A stretch of 6,212 nucleotides of DNA from Sulfurimonas sp. (GCA_027056465.1 JALUKS010000231.1:1-6212); one strand, 5' to 3'; shown: positions 1-6,119, counted from the stretch's first letter. Numbers and translations are program-made. The notes: a model not told the origin generated them from the sequence alone.

Positions 1-2799
1 AAGATAAAAACACATGCCTTTCCTCTTGTGCTTATCGCTATTTCAGGTGATGCTAGCAAAGAAGTTCTGCTTAATCGTGCAGATGAACTCAAAAGTGACT
101 TAAGTCGCTATAAAGAGTTGAGCAGTGTAACGATTCGTGGCGATGCAGATAAAGAGTTAGATATTCAGCTCAATCTTGAAAAGATTGTAGCTTATGGACT
201 AAAACCTACTTTAATAGTTAATGCAATTAAGAGTATTAGCTCTATATTTCCCGTAGGAACTATTAAAGAGAAAGCACATCATCTCTATATCTCAACTTAC
301 AATGGTGAAAAAACTGAAAAAAGTATAGCTAACACTATTATAGCTGTAGGTGGGCTAAGAGTACGTATTGGAGATGTGGCTGATGTACATTTTAAGCTGA
401 GTGATTCGCAAGAACTTTCTCATTATAACGGCAAGAGAAATATCTCATTGAATGTTTCAAAAAGTAAAGATGGCAATGCAATCGCACTTGTACGAGACAT
501 CAGAAAAATGCTTAAAGAGAAGCAGAAAGAGTACCCGAAACTTGAATATAGTATCTATACTGACACTTCCATTTGGATTAAAAATCGTCTTAATACTGTT
601 TTTTCAAACATTGTTTTTGGTCTTATTCTGGTCTTTTTAGCAATGCTAATTTTCATCAATCGAGGTATCGCGTTTGTCGTGGCACTCGGGATTCCTGTGA
701 GCTTTATGATAGGGTTAATCGCTACAGAAATCTTAGGTGATAGTATGAATATGCTCTCACTTTTAGGTGCACTCATCGCACTTGGTATGCTTGTAGATGA
801 AGCTATAGTTGTAGCAGAAAATATCTATAGGCATTTAGAGGAGGGGATGGAGCGCAAAGAAGCTGTCATAGTGGGTGCAAGTGAGATGTTTCCCGCCGTG
901 CTTACCGCGACACTTACAACTGTTTTTGCATTTTTACCTATGCTTCTTATGACTGGCGAGATGGGAATGTTTATAAAAATTATTCCAATTATGATAACTG
1001 TTCTCCTACTCTCCTCCCTTTTTGAAGCATTTTATTTTTTACCTTTGCATGCACATGATTTTTTGAAAGTCTCTCATGGAGAGAGCTTTACGAAGAGGTT
1101 TTGGGAGAAGATGTATGTTATTTATAACACGATGCTCCATTTTCTTTTCAGAACGAAAAGTGTTACTGTTCAGGTAAGAAGTAAGAGTATAGATATTACA
1201 TATAGACATCGATTTATCTCACTCTTTCTGATAGTAAGTAGTATCTTCTTTGCTACAAGTATCATGATAAAGCACTCGAAGTTTCAACTTTTTCCTGACT
1301 TTGATACAACACAAGTTTATGTATATGGAAAGGTCAATATAAATAATGACCTAGAAGATACTGAAAAGGTAGTAACTGGTGTTGAAAATATACTTTTAAA
1401 AAATCTTAAAAAATCTAATGTCTCTTCTGTAACTTCTGTTATCGGTTTTAAAATGGACTCGAAAAATAGGGCTGAGTTAGGTGAAAATATGTTTCATATA
1501 TTCATAGATTTAAATGAACATACACCTGTAAATGCCTTTGATAAATACATAAGCCCACTCTTATCCATAGAAACGGGTACAGGTGTGAAGATTCGAGAAG
1601 ATGATGCTCGTGTTATTGCGAAAAGGATAAAAAAACTTTTAGTAGGTGAACATAAGTTAAAAGATAAAAAGGGCAATCTTATCTTTGAAGAGCTAGTAGT
1701 GAAAGTCCCTGGTGCTGGTGTCGTAGCAAACGATATAGAGGTCGCTTTAAGCTCTAAAGATAATCGTGATGTGGTTCCATCTCTGAAGTATCTACAAAAA
1801 AAGCTTTCTAAAATAGATGGAGTTTTTAATATCTCAGATGATGCAAACCTTGGAGAAAAGGAGCTTAAACTCCGTGTCAATAGTTACGGACAAGAGTTGG
1901 GATTTAATGAATCTTTAGTCTCAAATGAACTACGTGCTTACTACTTAAAAGGAGAATATGGAAAACTCTTTACCGCAAATGGTTTAATCCGTATAAAACT
2001 AGAAAGTAATATAAACAAAGATATAAGCTCTATCAACAACATAGAGCTTCAAGTGCCATCTTCAAACCAGATGGTATCTCTTAAAAGTATCTGTGACTTT
2101 GTGTATAAGCAGAGTTTCGTGACACTTAAAAAAGAGGACGGAAAACGAATCCGAAGTCTCTTTGCCTCTATAGATAAAACAAAGATTACCTCTAGTGAAG
2201 TGATGCTCAAAATGCAAGCTGCGTTTGATAAAGTAAGAAAAAGTGGTATAGAAGTTGAAATAAAAGGTGAAGAAAAAGAGAACAATAAAAACAAAAGAGA
2301 GATGATGCAGTCTGCGGTTATGGCAATTTTTCTAATTTTTATCACTCTTGTGTGGCTTTTTGACTCTATATTAAATTCATTTATTGTCATTAGTACTATT
2401 CCTCTTGTTCTTCTTGGCGTTTATGTTGGGCACTGGATCATGGGTATAAACCTAACTATGCCAGGAATGATAGGAATAGTAGGACTTGCAGGTGTAGTCG
2501 TCAATGATGGACTAATTATGGTAGATTTTATAAAGAAGGCTAAAGATACAGAAGAGTTGATGAATAGAGCAAGAACGAGGCTACGACCGATTTTACTGAC
2601 ATCATTAACGACAGTTCTCGGACTACTTACTCTTATCTTCTTTGCATCAGGACAAGCGATGATACTCCAGCCTATGGCGGTCTCTTTAGGCTTTGGTATC
2701 GCATGGGCAACAGTATTGAACTTACTTTATATCCCTCTCGCTTATTCAGTTGCTTATAGCATAAAAGCTTGGTTGGCAAAAAAAATAAAAGGAAAATAG
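1..2799 (+). CDS. RND-family efflux transporter permease (AcrB-like), 5'-truncated by window edge
   Basis: Inner-membrane, proton-driven component of a tripartite efflux system. The frame is open to base 1, so the GTG at 28 is an internal Val and not a start. 932 residues are visible; the family is usually about 1,020-1,060, so TM1 and part of the first porter domain (roughly 120 residues) are missing. Visible order, residues counted from base 1: periplasmic porter part 1-200; TM2-TM6 at about 204-220, 222-242, 251-275, 298-318 and 325-349; TM7 at 405-423; second periplasmic domain about 424-770; TM8-TM12 at about 771-789, 793-814, 821-841, 864-882 and 895-918. TM4 carries LVDEAIVVAEN (D266-E267), where AcrB has Asp-Asp for proton relay. 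TM10 carries VVNDGLIMVDF, with Asn835 near where AcrB has its essential Lys. This pattern suits the broad 'RND permease' group rather than close AcrB orthologues. The substrate cannot be told. The membrane-fusion partner is probably upstream, outside the window. Family certain, subfamily not. Confidence 0.95.
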   Translation, partial: KIKTHAFPLVLIAISGDASKEVLLNRADELKSDLSRYKELSSVTIRGDADKELDIQLNLEKIVAYGLKPTLIVNAIKSISSIFPVGTIKEKAHHLYISTYNGEKTEKSIANTIIAVGGLRVRIGDVADVHFKLSDSQELSHYNGKRNISLNVSKSKDGNAIALVRDIRKMLKEKQKEYPKLEYSIYTDTSIWIKNRLNTVFSNIVFGLILVFLAMLIFINRGIAFVVALGIPVSFMIGLIATEILGDSMNMLSLLGALIALGMLVDEAIVVAENIYRHLEEGMERKEAVIVGASEMFPAVLTATLTTVFAFLPMLLMTGEMGMFIKIIPIMITVLLLSSLFEAFYFLPLHAHDFLKVSHGESFTKRFWEKMYVIYNTMLHFLFRTKSVTVQVRSKSIDITYRHRFISLFLIVSSIFFATSIMIKHSKFQLFPDFDTTQVYVYGKVNINNDLEDTEKVVTGVENILLKNLKKSNVSSVTSVIGFKMDSKNRAELGENMFHIFIDLNEHTPVNAFDKYISPLLSIETGTGVKIREDDARVIAKRIKKLLVGEHKLKDKKGNLIFEELVVKVPGAGVVANDIEVALSSKDNRDVVPSLKYLQKKLSKIDGVFNISDDANLGEKELKLRVNSYGQELGFNESLVSNELRAYYLKGEYGKLFTANGLIRIKLESNINKDISSINNIELQVPSSNQMVSLKSICDFVYKQSFVTLKKEDGKRIRSLFASIDKTKITSSEVMLKMQAAFDKVRKSGIEVEIKGEEKENNKNKREMMQSAVMAIFLIFITLVWLFDSILNSFIVISTIPLVLLGVYVGHWIMGINLTMPGMIGIVGLAGVVVNDGLIMVDFIKKAKDTEELMNRARTRLRPILLTSLTTVLGLLTLIFFASGQAMILQPMAVSLGFGIAWATVLNLLYIPLAYSVAYSIKAWLAKKIKGK

Positions 2800-2805
2800 A
2801 AATAA

Positions 2806-2886
2806 TGCAAGCACAGCTTGGATGATGTGCTTAAAAGAGTGAAATTTACTTTAGATGATAAATATGCAAAGTTAATACAAAAGTAA
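2806..2886 (+). other. Short start-less open frame behind the RND gene (possible gene remnant)
   Basis: After the RND stop (TAG 2797) and a second in-frame stop (TAA 2803), the same frame reads 26 codons to TAA at 2884. The residues look protein-like: LDDVLKRVKFTLDDKYAKL, charged and amphipathic. There is no ATG, and the candidate starts (TTG 2818, GTG 2827) have no Shine-Dalgarno sequence. It could be the tail of a decayed gene or chance. I recognise no family. Confidence 0.15.
2809..2832 (+). other. 7-bp hairpin downstream of the RND gene
   Basis: AAGCACA (2809-2815) and TGTGCTT (2826-2832) are perfect complements around a 10-base loop, 10 bases after the RND stop codon. No U-run follows on either strand, so it is not a standard intrinsic terminator. 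It could be a 3'-end stabiliser or weak terminator of the efflux transcript. Confidence 0.3.
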
Positions 2887-2909
2887 GCATACTCTAAGCA
2901 ACTGATATG

Positions 2910-2915
2910 TATAAT
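2910..2915 (+). promoter_or_regulatory. -10 box of the tRNA promoter
   Basis: A perfect TATAAT lies 36 bases before the mature tRNA 5' end, predicting a start near 2922 and a leader of about 30 bases for RNase P removal. At the usual 17-bp spacing no TTGACA-like -35 is visible. That is common for sigma-70 promoters in Campylobacterota, where the -10 is the main conserved element. Confidence 0.6.
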
Positions 2916-2951
2916 TTCGACCTACAAACGGGAACTTTCTCTTTGTTTAGT

Positions 2952-3028
2952 GGGTCTTTAGCTCAGTTGGTTAGAGCCCTCCGCTCATAACGGAGTGGTC
3001 ATGTGTTCGAGTCACATAGGACCCACCA
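2952..3028 (+). tRNA. tRNA with CAT anticodon (elongator Met, or Ile2 read after lysidine modification)
   Basis: A 77-base tRNA with all arms. The acceptor stem GGGTCTT pairs with AGGACCC (3018-3024; one T-G wobble), followed by discriminator A at 3025 and encoded CCA at 3026-3028. The D arm is GCTC/GAGC around AGTTGGTTA. The anticodon stem CTCCG/CGGAG closes the loop CTCATAA, giving anticodon CAT. The T arm is ATGTG/CACAT around TTCGAGT. It is not the initiator: base 1 pairs with base 72, and the anticodon stem lacks the three G-C pairs next to the loop. Whether MetRS charges it, or TilS converts C34 to lysidine for AUA decoding, cannot be settled from one gene. Both classes share the CTCATAA loop, and pairs 4-69 (T-A) and 5-68 (C-G) give mixed hints. 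Elongator Met is slightly favoured. Position 26 is C, where a purine is usual. Confidence 0.95.
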
Positions 3029-3037
3029 CTTTTTTTT
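3029..3037 (+). terminator. T-run immediately after the tRNA
   Basis: Eight consecutive T (3030-3037) start two bases after the CCA end. The GC-rich T arm and acceptor stem just upstream could act as the hairpin of a simple terminator. No separate stem-loop precedes the run, so this is an inference from position and composition. Confidence 0.35.
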
Positions 3038-3103
3038 GAAACAATCACAAAAAAATATCACATTTAATTACTAAATATCATAATATAAATTTCTACTTAA
3101 TAG

Positions 3104-3244
3104 TATTTCTTATATGCTAAACATATAAGGTGCATCAAAAAAAATAGTTTATTAGCAAGTATCTTAGGTCTTTTATCTCTCAACAGATTAGAGTTAGAGA
3201 TAGATGCTAGTGCTGTGCTTCATTTTGCTGGGGCAAATGGTTAG
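3104..3244 (+). pseudogene. Remnant of a small exported protein (signal-peptide-like frame without a start codon)
   Basis: This frame is open from 3104 to TAG at 3242. From 3134 it reads I-KKNSLLASILGLLSLN and then ELEIDASAVLHFAGANG: two lysines, a hydrophobic stretch and a polar segment, like a Sec signal peptide plus the first mature residues. The expected start codon is ATC, not ATG. AAGG sits only three bases before it, too close for a good ribosome site. The protein stops after about 37 residues, so at most the N-terminus of an exported protein survives. A run of eight A (3137-3144) lies at the Lys codons; the frame of GTG 3130 would join this frame if the tract lost one A. An 8-bp palindrome lies just upstream. 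I do not recognise the family. The rest of 3029-3356 holds no other coding signal. It may also be chance, since the codon count is small. Confidence 0.35.
3109..3129. promoter_or_regulatory. Operator-like perfect palindrome
   Basis: CTTATATG (3109-3116) and CATATAAG (3122-3129) are perfect inverted repeats around five bases. The 21-bp size suits a dimeric repressor site. It lies just before the possible start region of the remnant frame, about 20 bases after a TATAAA (3084-3089) that could serve as a -10. As RNA it would be an AT-rich, weak stem with no U-run, so a protein-binding site is more likely than a terminator. The region is very AT-rich, which raises the odds of chance. Confidence 0.3.
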
Positions 3245-3257
3245 TTAATTTATCAAT

Positions 3258-3288
3258 AATTGCACTTGGAAAAATTCAAGTGCAATTT
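3258..3288. terminator. 11-bp perfect hairpin between convergent transcripts
   Basis: AATTGCACTTG (3258-3268) and CAAGTGCAATT (3277-3287) pair perfectly around the loop GAAAAATT. The site lies about 70 bases past the stop of the minus-strand operon and 14 bases past the stop of the plus-strand remnant. Its flanks are AT-rich on both sides but carry only short T-runs (TTT on plus). A two-way terminator fits the place and shape; the weak U-tract keeps confidence moderate. Confidence 0.5.
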
Positions 3289-3348
3289 GCAGACTGAAAT
3301 AAATTCTGAAGCTTTTGCCTATTAGTGACTTTAGATAATTACTATTTG

Positions 3349-3369
3349 AGCGAGGGTTAACTCGCTTTT
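3349..3369 (+). terminator. Small hairpin over the ThiF-like stop codon, with T4 tail on the plus strand
   Basis: AGCGAG (3349-3354) and CTCGCT (3361-3366) pair around six bases that include the minus-strand stop codon, and TTTT (3366-3369) follows on the plus strand. It could stop plus-strand transcription from entering the convergent operon. On the minus strand no U-run follows. The stem is short and the T tail brief. Confidence 0.3.
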
Positions 3370-4031
3370 GGCAGTCCAAATTTTTGAGTTATCATCTCTC
3401 CCTCTTCATTAAAGAAAAGATAGTAAAGTATATCTTTTTTCACGGAGAGACCAGCTAAGAAACGCAGTGCTAGATTTGCTTGAAGTGAAGCTATGTGCAT
3501 CACTATTGGGGCTGCTATTCCTTCTGGTGTTTTATATACTATCTTAAAGGCATCATTAAACGATGATTCATCAATAAAACAGACTTGACCATGAAAAGCC
3601 TCTACACTTCCATATAACCACGGCATTTGAATGCTTTTTGCATAGGTGTTGATGTCGCCACGAGTAGGGAGATTATCTGTAGCATCTATAATAAGATCCA
3701 CAGTTATATCTTTTTTTGTCCACTCTTTAAAGTCACAGTTATGCGCTACAGCTTTGGTATAGGGGCATCTAGCTTCTATAAGTTCTGCATTAATAATGGC
3801 TTTGTTCTTTCCTTCATCTCCTGGTTTAAAAGCTATTTGTCTGTGGATATTGTGTAGGCTTACTTCATCAAAGTCTATCATATGAATCTCTCCGATGCCA
3901 CTCGCACCAAGAGCAAACGCGAGAGAGGAGCCAAGACCTCCAGCTCCAACAATAGCTATCTTTTTACTCTGAAGCGACTCTTGTGTCTCTGCACCCCAAA
4001 GCTCTACCTGTCTGTGAAAATAGTTTAACAC
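3357..4031 (-). CDS. ThiF/MoeB/HesA-family E1-like adenylyltransferase, short and without zinc cysteines
   Basis: Members of this family use ATP to adenylate the C-terminal glycine of a ubiquitin-like sulfur carrier (ThiS, MoaD). The 224-residue protein keeps the nucleotide site: Arg7 in the FHRQ segment (MoeB Arg14 equivalent), GAGGLGS at 29-35, D53-x-D55, N61, R64-Q65, K77, and DATDN with the catalytic Asp119. A C-terminal segment (GIAAPIVMHIASLQA) matches the MoeB crossover region. Only three Cys exist (89, 99, 151), none in a CxxC, so the structural zinc of MoeB/ThiF and the ThiF acyl-disulfide Cys are absent. The protein is also about 25 residues shorter, mainly after Cys151. Start is GTG 4031, supported by AAGGA seven bases upstream. 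It overlaps the stop of the nitrilase-like gene by seven bases, so translation is probably coupled. No ThiS or MoaD gene is visible. Family clear; partner and pathway unknown. Confidence 0.9.
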   Translation of the reverse strand: MLNYFHRQVELWGAETQESLQSKKIAIVGAGGLGSSLAFALGASGIGEIHMIDFDEVSLHNIHRQIAFKPGDEGKNKAIINAELIEARCPYTKAVAHNCDFKEWTKKDITVDLIIDATDNLPTRGDINTYAKSIQMPWLYGSVEAFHGQVCFIDESSFNDAFKIVYKTPEGIAAPIVMHIASLQANLALRFLAGLSVKKDILYYLFFNEEGEMITQKFGLPKAS

Positions 4032-4825
4032 TCTTGTATCCTTTTGTTTACAGCTTCACTAAATCCCCAAGAACGCCGTGCTTGGACTACATCTGCATGG
4101 TTCATATCGACTATCATAAGTTCCTCTTTATTGCCGAGGTGTTCGAGGATATCACCATGTGGTGAGGCAAGAATAGAGTCTCCATAAAAACGCCATGAAG
4201 TCTCACTGTCTTGATACTCTCCGATTCTATTTGCTCGCAAAATGTAGCAGTTCTGAGTAAATGCACGAGTAGTGATAAGTGCTTTCCATCGTTCATAAGA
4301 GTCAAATGTTGCTACACTAGGTACTAAAATACAGTCAACCTTTTTACTTTTGAGTGTAGTAAATATTTCATCAAAGTGCAGCTCAAATCCACCTAAAACG
4401 GCGAACTTAAATCCATCTACGCTAAAAACCATTGGCGTTTGAAGTTCAGTAATTGTATTTGCAAAAAACTTCTCTTCATTCCAGTGAGCATAGTTTATAA
4501 GTAACTGTTGCTCATAGTAGGAGGTAGAGGAGGGGGCAAACTTTGCGACAGTTTTGTAAAGCTCTTTTTTCTTTATCAGGATAAGTGGAGCGACTATAGT
4601 CATCTTGTAAGTTGAGGAGAGTTCTTTGAGTACTTTTATCTGATGAGTAGCTTGTTCTTTTATCATACTCAGAGACATACTCTGGAGCTCTTTAAAGAAA
4701 GGGTTGAGGACATACTCTCCAAGGAGTAGTACTTTTACACCTTTTTTATGTGCGATTCTTATGTGGTTGTAGAGCTTTGTCGAGCTCATGCCCTGTGCAT
4801 TTAACTGAAGAACAGCAGCTCTCAT
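4025..4825 (-). CDS. Nitrilase-superfamily (carbon-nitrogen hydrolase fold) protein, probably catalytically inactive
   Basis: The 266-residue length and fold match the carbon-nitrogen hydrolase superfamily, soluble enzymes that use a Glu-Lys-Cys triad on amides or nitriles. Seen: N-terminal AAVLQLNA strand; LLLGEY with the conserved Glu37; INYAHWNEEKFF (110-121); and GGFELHFDE at 145-153. The last aligns with the usual CYELRFPE nucleophile elbow, but the Cys position is Gly146. In the stretch that normally reads YRKxHL, Y104-E-Q-Q-L-L has Gln where the catalytic Lys should be. Two of three triad residues are therefore missing, while core motifs such as the downstream LVPSVATFD and ALITTRAFTQNCYILRANR remain well conserved. 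This suggests a retained non-enzymatic role rather than decay. The ATG follows the xseB stop with no gap and has no clear Shine-Dalgarno, so coupling is likely. From memory, campylobacters have a similar gene beside an xseB-like gene. The role is unknown. Confidence 0.9.
   Translation of the reverse strand: MRAAVLQLNAQGMSSTKLYNHIRIAHKKGVKVLLLGEYVLNPFFKELQSMSLSMIKEQATHQIKVLKELSSTYKMTIVAPLILIKKKELYKTVAKFAPSSTSYYEQQLLINYAHWNEEKFFANTITELQTPMVFSVDGFKFAVLGGFELHFDEIFTTLKSKKVDCILVPSVATFDSYERWKALITTRAFTQNCYILRANRIGEYQDSETSWRFYGDSILASPHGDILEHLGNKEELMIVDMNHADVVQARRSWGFSEAVNKRIQEC
4039..4043 (-). promoter_or_regulatory. Ribosome binding site of the ThiF-like gene
   Basis: AAGGA on the minus strand, inside the 3' end of the nitrilase-like gene, is seven bases before the GTG at 4031. 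It decides that GTG is the start, although it overlaps the preceding gene. Confidence 0.7.
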
Positions 4826-5011
4826 TTAGTTTGCTTTTATCTCTAGGATTTTCAGCTTTGCATCTTCGAGAATTTTCTGTGCTTCTTGAAGTTCTTTCAT
4901 CCCAGATTCATAAGCTTTTACACTGTTCTCAAGTGTAATCTCTGGACTCATAAGTGTCTCTAGTGTTTTTTTTGCATTGTTGAGTTTTGTTTCAAATTTT
5001 ATCTTAGCCAT
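4826..5011 (-). CDS. xseB: Exodeoxyribonuclease VII small subunit
   Basis: XseB subunits bind the large subunit XseA; the complex degrades single-stranded DNA to oligonucleotides in the cytoplasm. The 61-residue protein has the family pattern: an N-terminal KFETKLNNAKKTLETL helix, the turn with LENSVKAYESGMKEL (27-41), and a C-terminal helix LEDAKLKILEI. It is all helix and coiled-coil in character. It is shorter than the 80-residue E. coli protein but has the whole core motif. The ATG at 5011 overlaps the metX stop by eight bases, with AAAGGA eight bases upstream, so it is translated from the metX mRNA. No xseA is in the window. The link with metX is probably only operon sharing. Confidence 0.92.
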   Translation of the reverse strand: MAKIKFETKLNNAKKTLETLMSPEITLENSVKAYESGMKELQEAQKILEDAKLKILEIKAN

Positions 5012-6110
5012 TGAGTATATCCTTTACATAGGTGTCAAATTTTTCTAGCTCTACAAGAAAAGCATCGTGACCATAGTCACTCTCTATATCCATATAGCTA
5101 AAGTTTGTTTTTTTGATGTTTGTAAGAGCATCTGCTATCTCTTTCATCTCAAAGTTTTTAAAGAGCAGATCATTTTTAAAACTGATGAGGTGTAGATCTG
5201 CTGTAACACGAGTGAGTGCTTCTTCAAGGTTGTCAAAACCACGAGAAAGGTCATAAATATTGATAGCTTTTGTGATGTAGAGATAGGCGAGGGGATCAAA
5301 CCATTTGCTAAAGTTTGCACCATTGTACTCTAGGTAGGACTCCACTTGAAACTTCCCAAAAAGCTCATAAAGCCCATCTGTGCGTTTGTACTCTCTGCCA
5401 AACTTCTCTCTCATCGACTCATGAGAAAGAAAGCTAATATGCCCAGCCATACGTCCAACAGCCATACCAGATAAGCCCTGTTTTTTTATAACTTCAGGAT
5501 CATAGTAGCCCTGTTTAAAATCGGGGTCTTTGAGTATCGCCTCTTGTGCGACCTTATTAAACGCGATAGCCCAAGGCTGCGTTGCATAGGTTGTTGCAAG
5601 TGCAATGATTTTTTTTGCAAAGTTCGGGTAGTGAATGGCAAACTGTAGTGCCTGCATCCCACCCATGCTTCCGCCAACTATCGCTTCAACTCTATGAATA
5701 TCAAGACGATCAAAAAGTATGCGTTGTGCTTTTACCATATCTTTTATGCTGACGACTGGGAACTTATAGCGATACTCATCATGATGTGGGTGTCTAGTGG
5801 ACATAGGACCAGTAGAGCCAAAGCATGAGCCAATGACATTGGAACAGATAATAAAGTACTTATCTGTATCGAGTGTTTTACCACTTCCTATAAAACCATC
5901 CCACCAGCCAGCTTTATTCTCATCTTCATAAGTACCAGCGGCATGGTGGCTTCCAGTGAGGGCATGACAAACTACTATAACATTACTTTTTTCATCGTTG
6001 AGTGTGCCATATGTCTCGTAAGTAATGTCATAAGGTTCTAAAATACGACCACTCTCAAGGTAGAGTGGATTTGTAAAATGCTCAGTATATGTTTGCAGGT
6101 TTAGTGACAA
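5004..6110 (-). CDS. metX: Homoserine O-acetyltransferase
   Basis: Transfers an acetyl group from acetyl-CoA to homoserine, the committed step of methionine synthesis by the MetX/MetY route. It is a soluble alpha/beta-hydrolase-fold enzyme. Counting from the TTG start, the protein is 368 residues, normal for MetX. Landmarks: LYLESGRILEPYDITYETYG (16-35), HALTGSHH (49-56, oxyanion loop), GPMSTRHP near 101-108, the nucleophile elbow GGSMGGMQ with Ser148, catalytic Asp314 in FKNDLLF, and His348 in GHDAFL. The longest open frame starts at ATG 6149, but that ATG has no Shine-Dalgarno and overlaps a likely -10 box. TTG 6110 has GGAG nine bases upstream and gives the usual N-terminus, so TTG is chosen. 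Some members of this fold use succinyl-CoA; acetyl is the common case. First gene of the tight minus-strand operon. No SAM riboswitch fits in the short leader. Confidence 0.95.
   Translation of the reverse strand: MSLNLQTYTEHFTNPLYLESGRILEPYDITYETYGTLNDEKSNVIVVCHALTGSHHAAGTYEDENKAGWWDGFIGSGKTLDTDKYFIICSNVIGSCFGSTGPMSTRHPHHDEYRYKFPVVSIKDMVKAQRILFDRLDIHRVEAIVGGSMGGMQALQFAIHYPNFAKKIIALATTYATQPWAIAFNKVAQEAILKDPDFKQGYYDPEVIKKQGLSGMAVGRMAGHISFLSHESMREKFGREYKRTDGLYELFGKFQVESYLEYNGANFSKWFDPLAYLYITKAINIYDLSRGFDNLEEALTRVTADLHLISFKNDLLFKNFEMKEIADALTNIKKTNFSYMDIESDYGHDAFLVELEKFDTYVKDILNG
5020..5025 (-). promoter_or_regulatory. Ribosome binding site of xseB
   Basis: AAAGGA on the minus strand, inside the 3' end of metX, lies eight bases before the xseB ATG and fixes that start despite the overlap with metX. 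Confidence 0.7.
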
Positions 6111-6119
6111 GATTGCTCG

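Noticed and set aside
1494..1880. 128-residue open frame on the minus strand inside the RND gene
   Set aside because: It lies wholly opposite the conserved RND periplasmic domain, is Ser/Phe/Leu-rich as expected from an antisense reading, and has no ribosome site or family motif.
2049..2390. 113-residue open frame on the minus strand inside the RND gene
   Set aside because: It is antisense to the second periplasmic domain and TM8; its hydrophobic runs mirror the sense-strand composition.
2952..3028. Initiator tRNA-fMet
   Set aside because: Base 1 pairs normally with base 72, and the anticodon stem lacks the three consecutive G-C pairs required of initiators.
2952..3244. tRNA as attachment site of an integrated element
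   Set aside because: No integrase, no repeat of the tRNA 3' end in the window and no foreign genes next to it. The remnant alone does not show integration.
3029..3356. CRISPR array or tandem repeats in the gene-poor stretch
   Set aside because: Only AT-rich simple sequence and isolated inverted repeats are present; no unit recurs at regular spacing.
3627..3857. 76-residue plus-strand open frame
   Set aside because: It lies opposite the clearly conserved ThiF-like gene and has no supporting start signal.
3357..6110. A new defence or conjugation system formed by the E1-like gene and its neighbours
   Set aside because: E1-like genes occur in some antiphage systems, but those have E2, JAB or ubiquitin-like partners. 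Here the neighbours are metX, xseB and a nitrilase-fold protein, which look like housekeeping.
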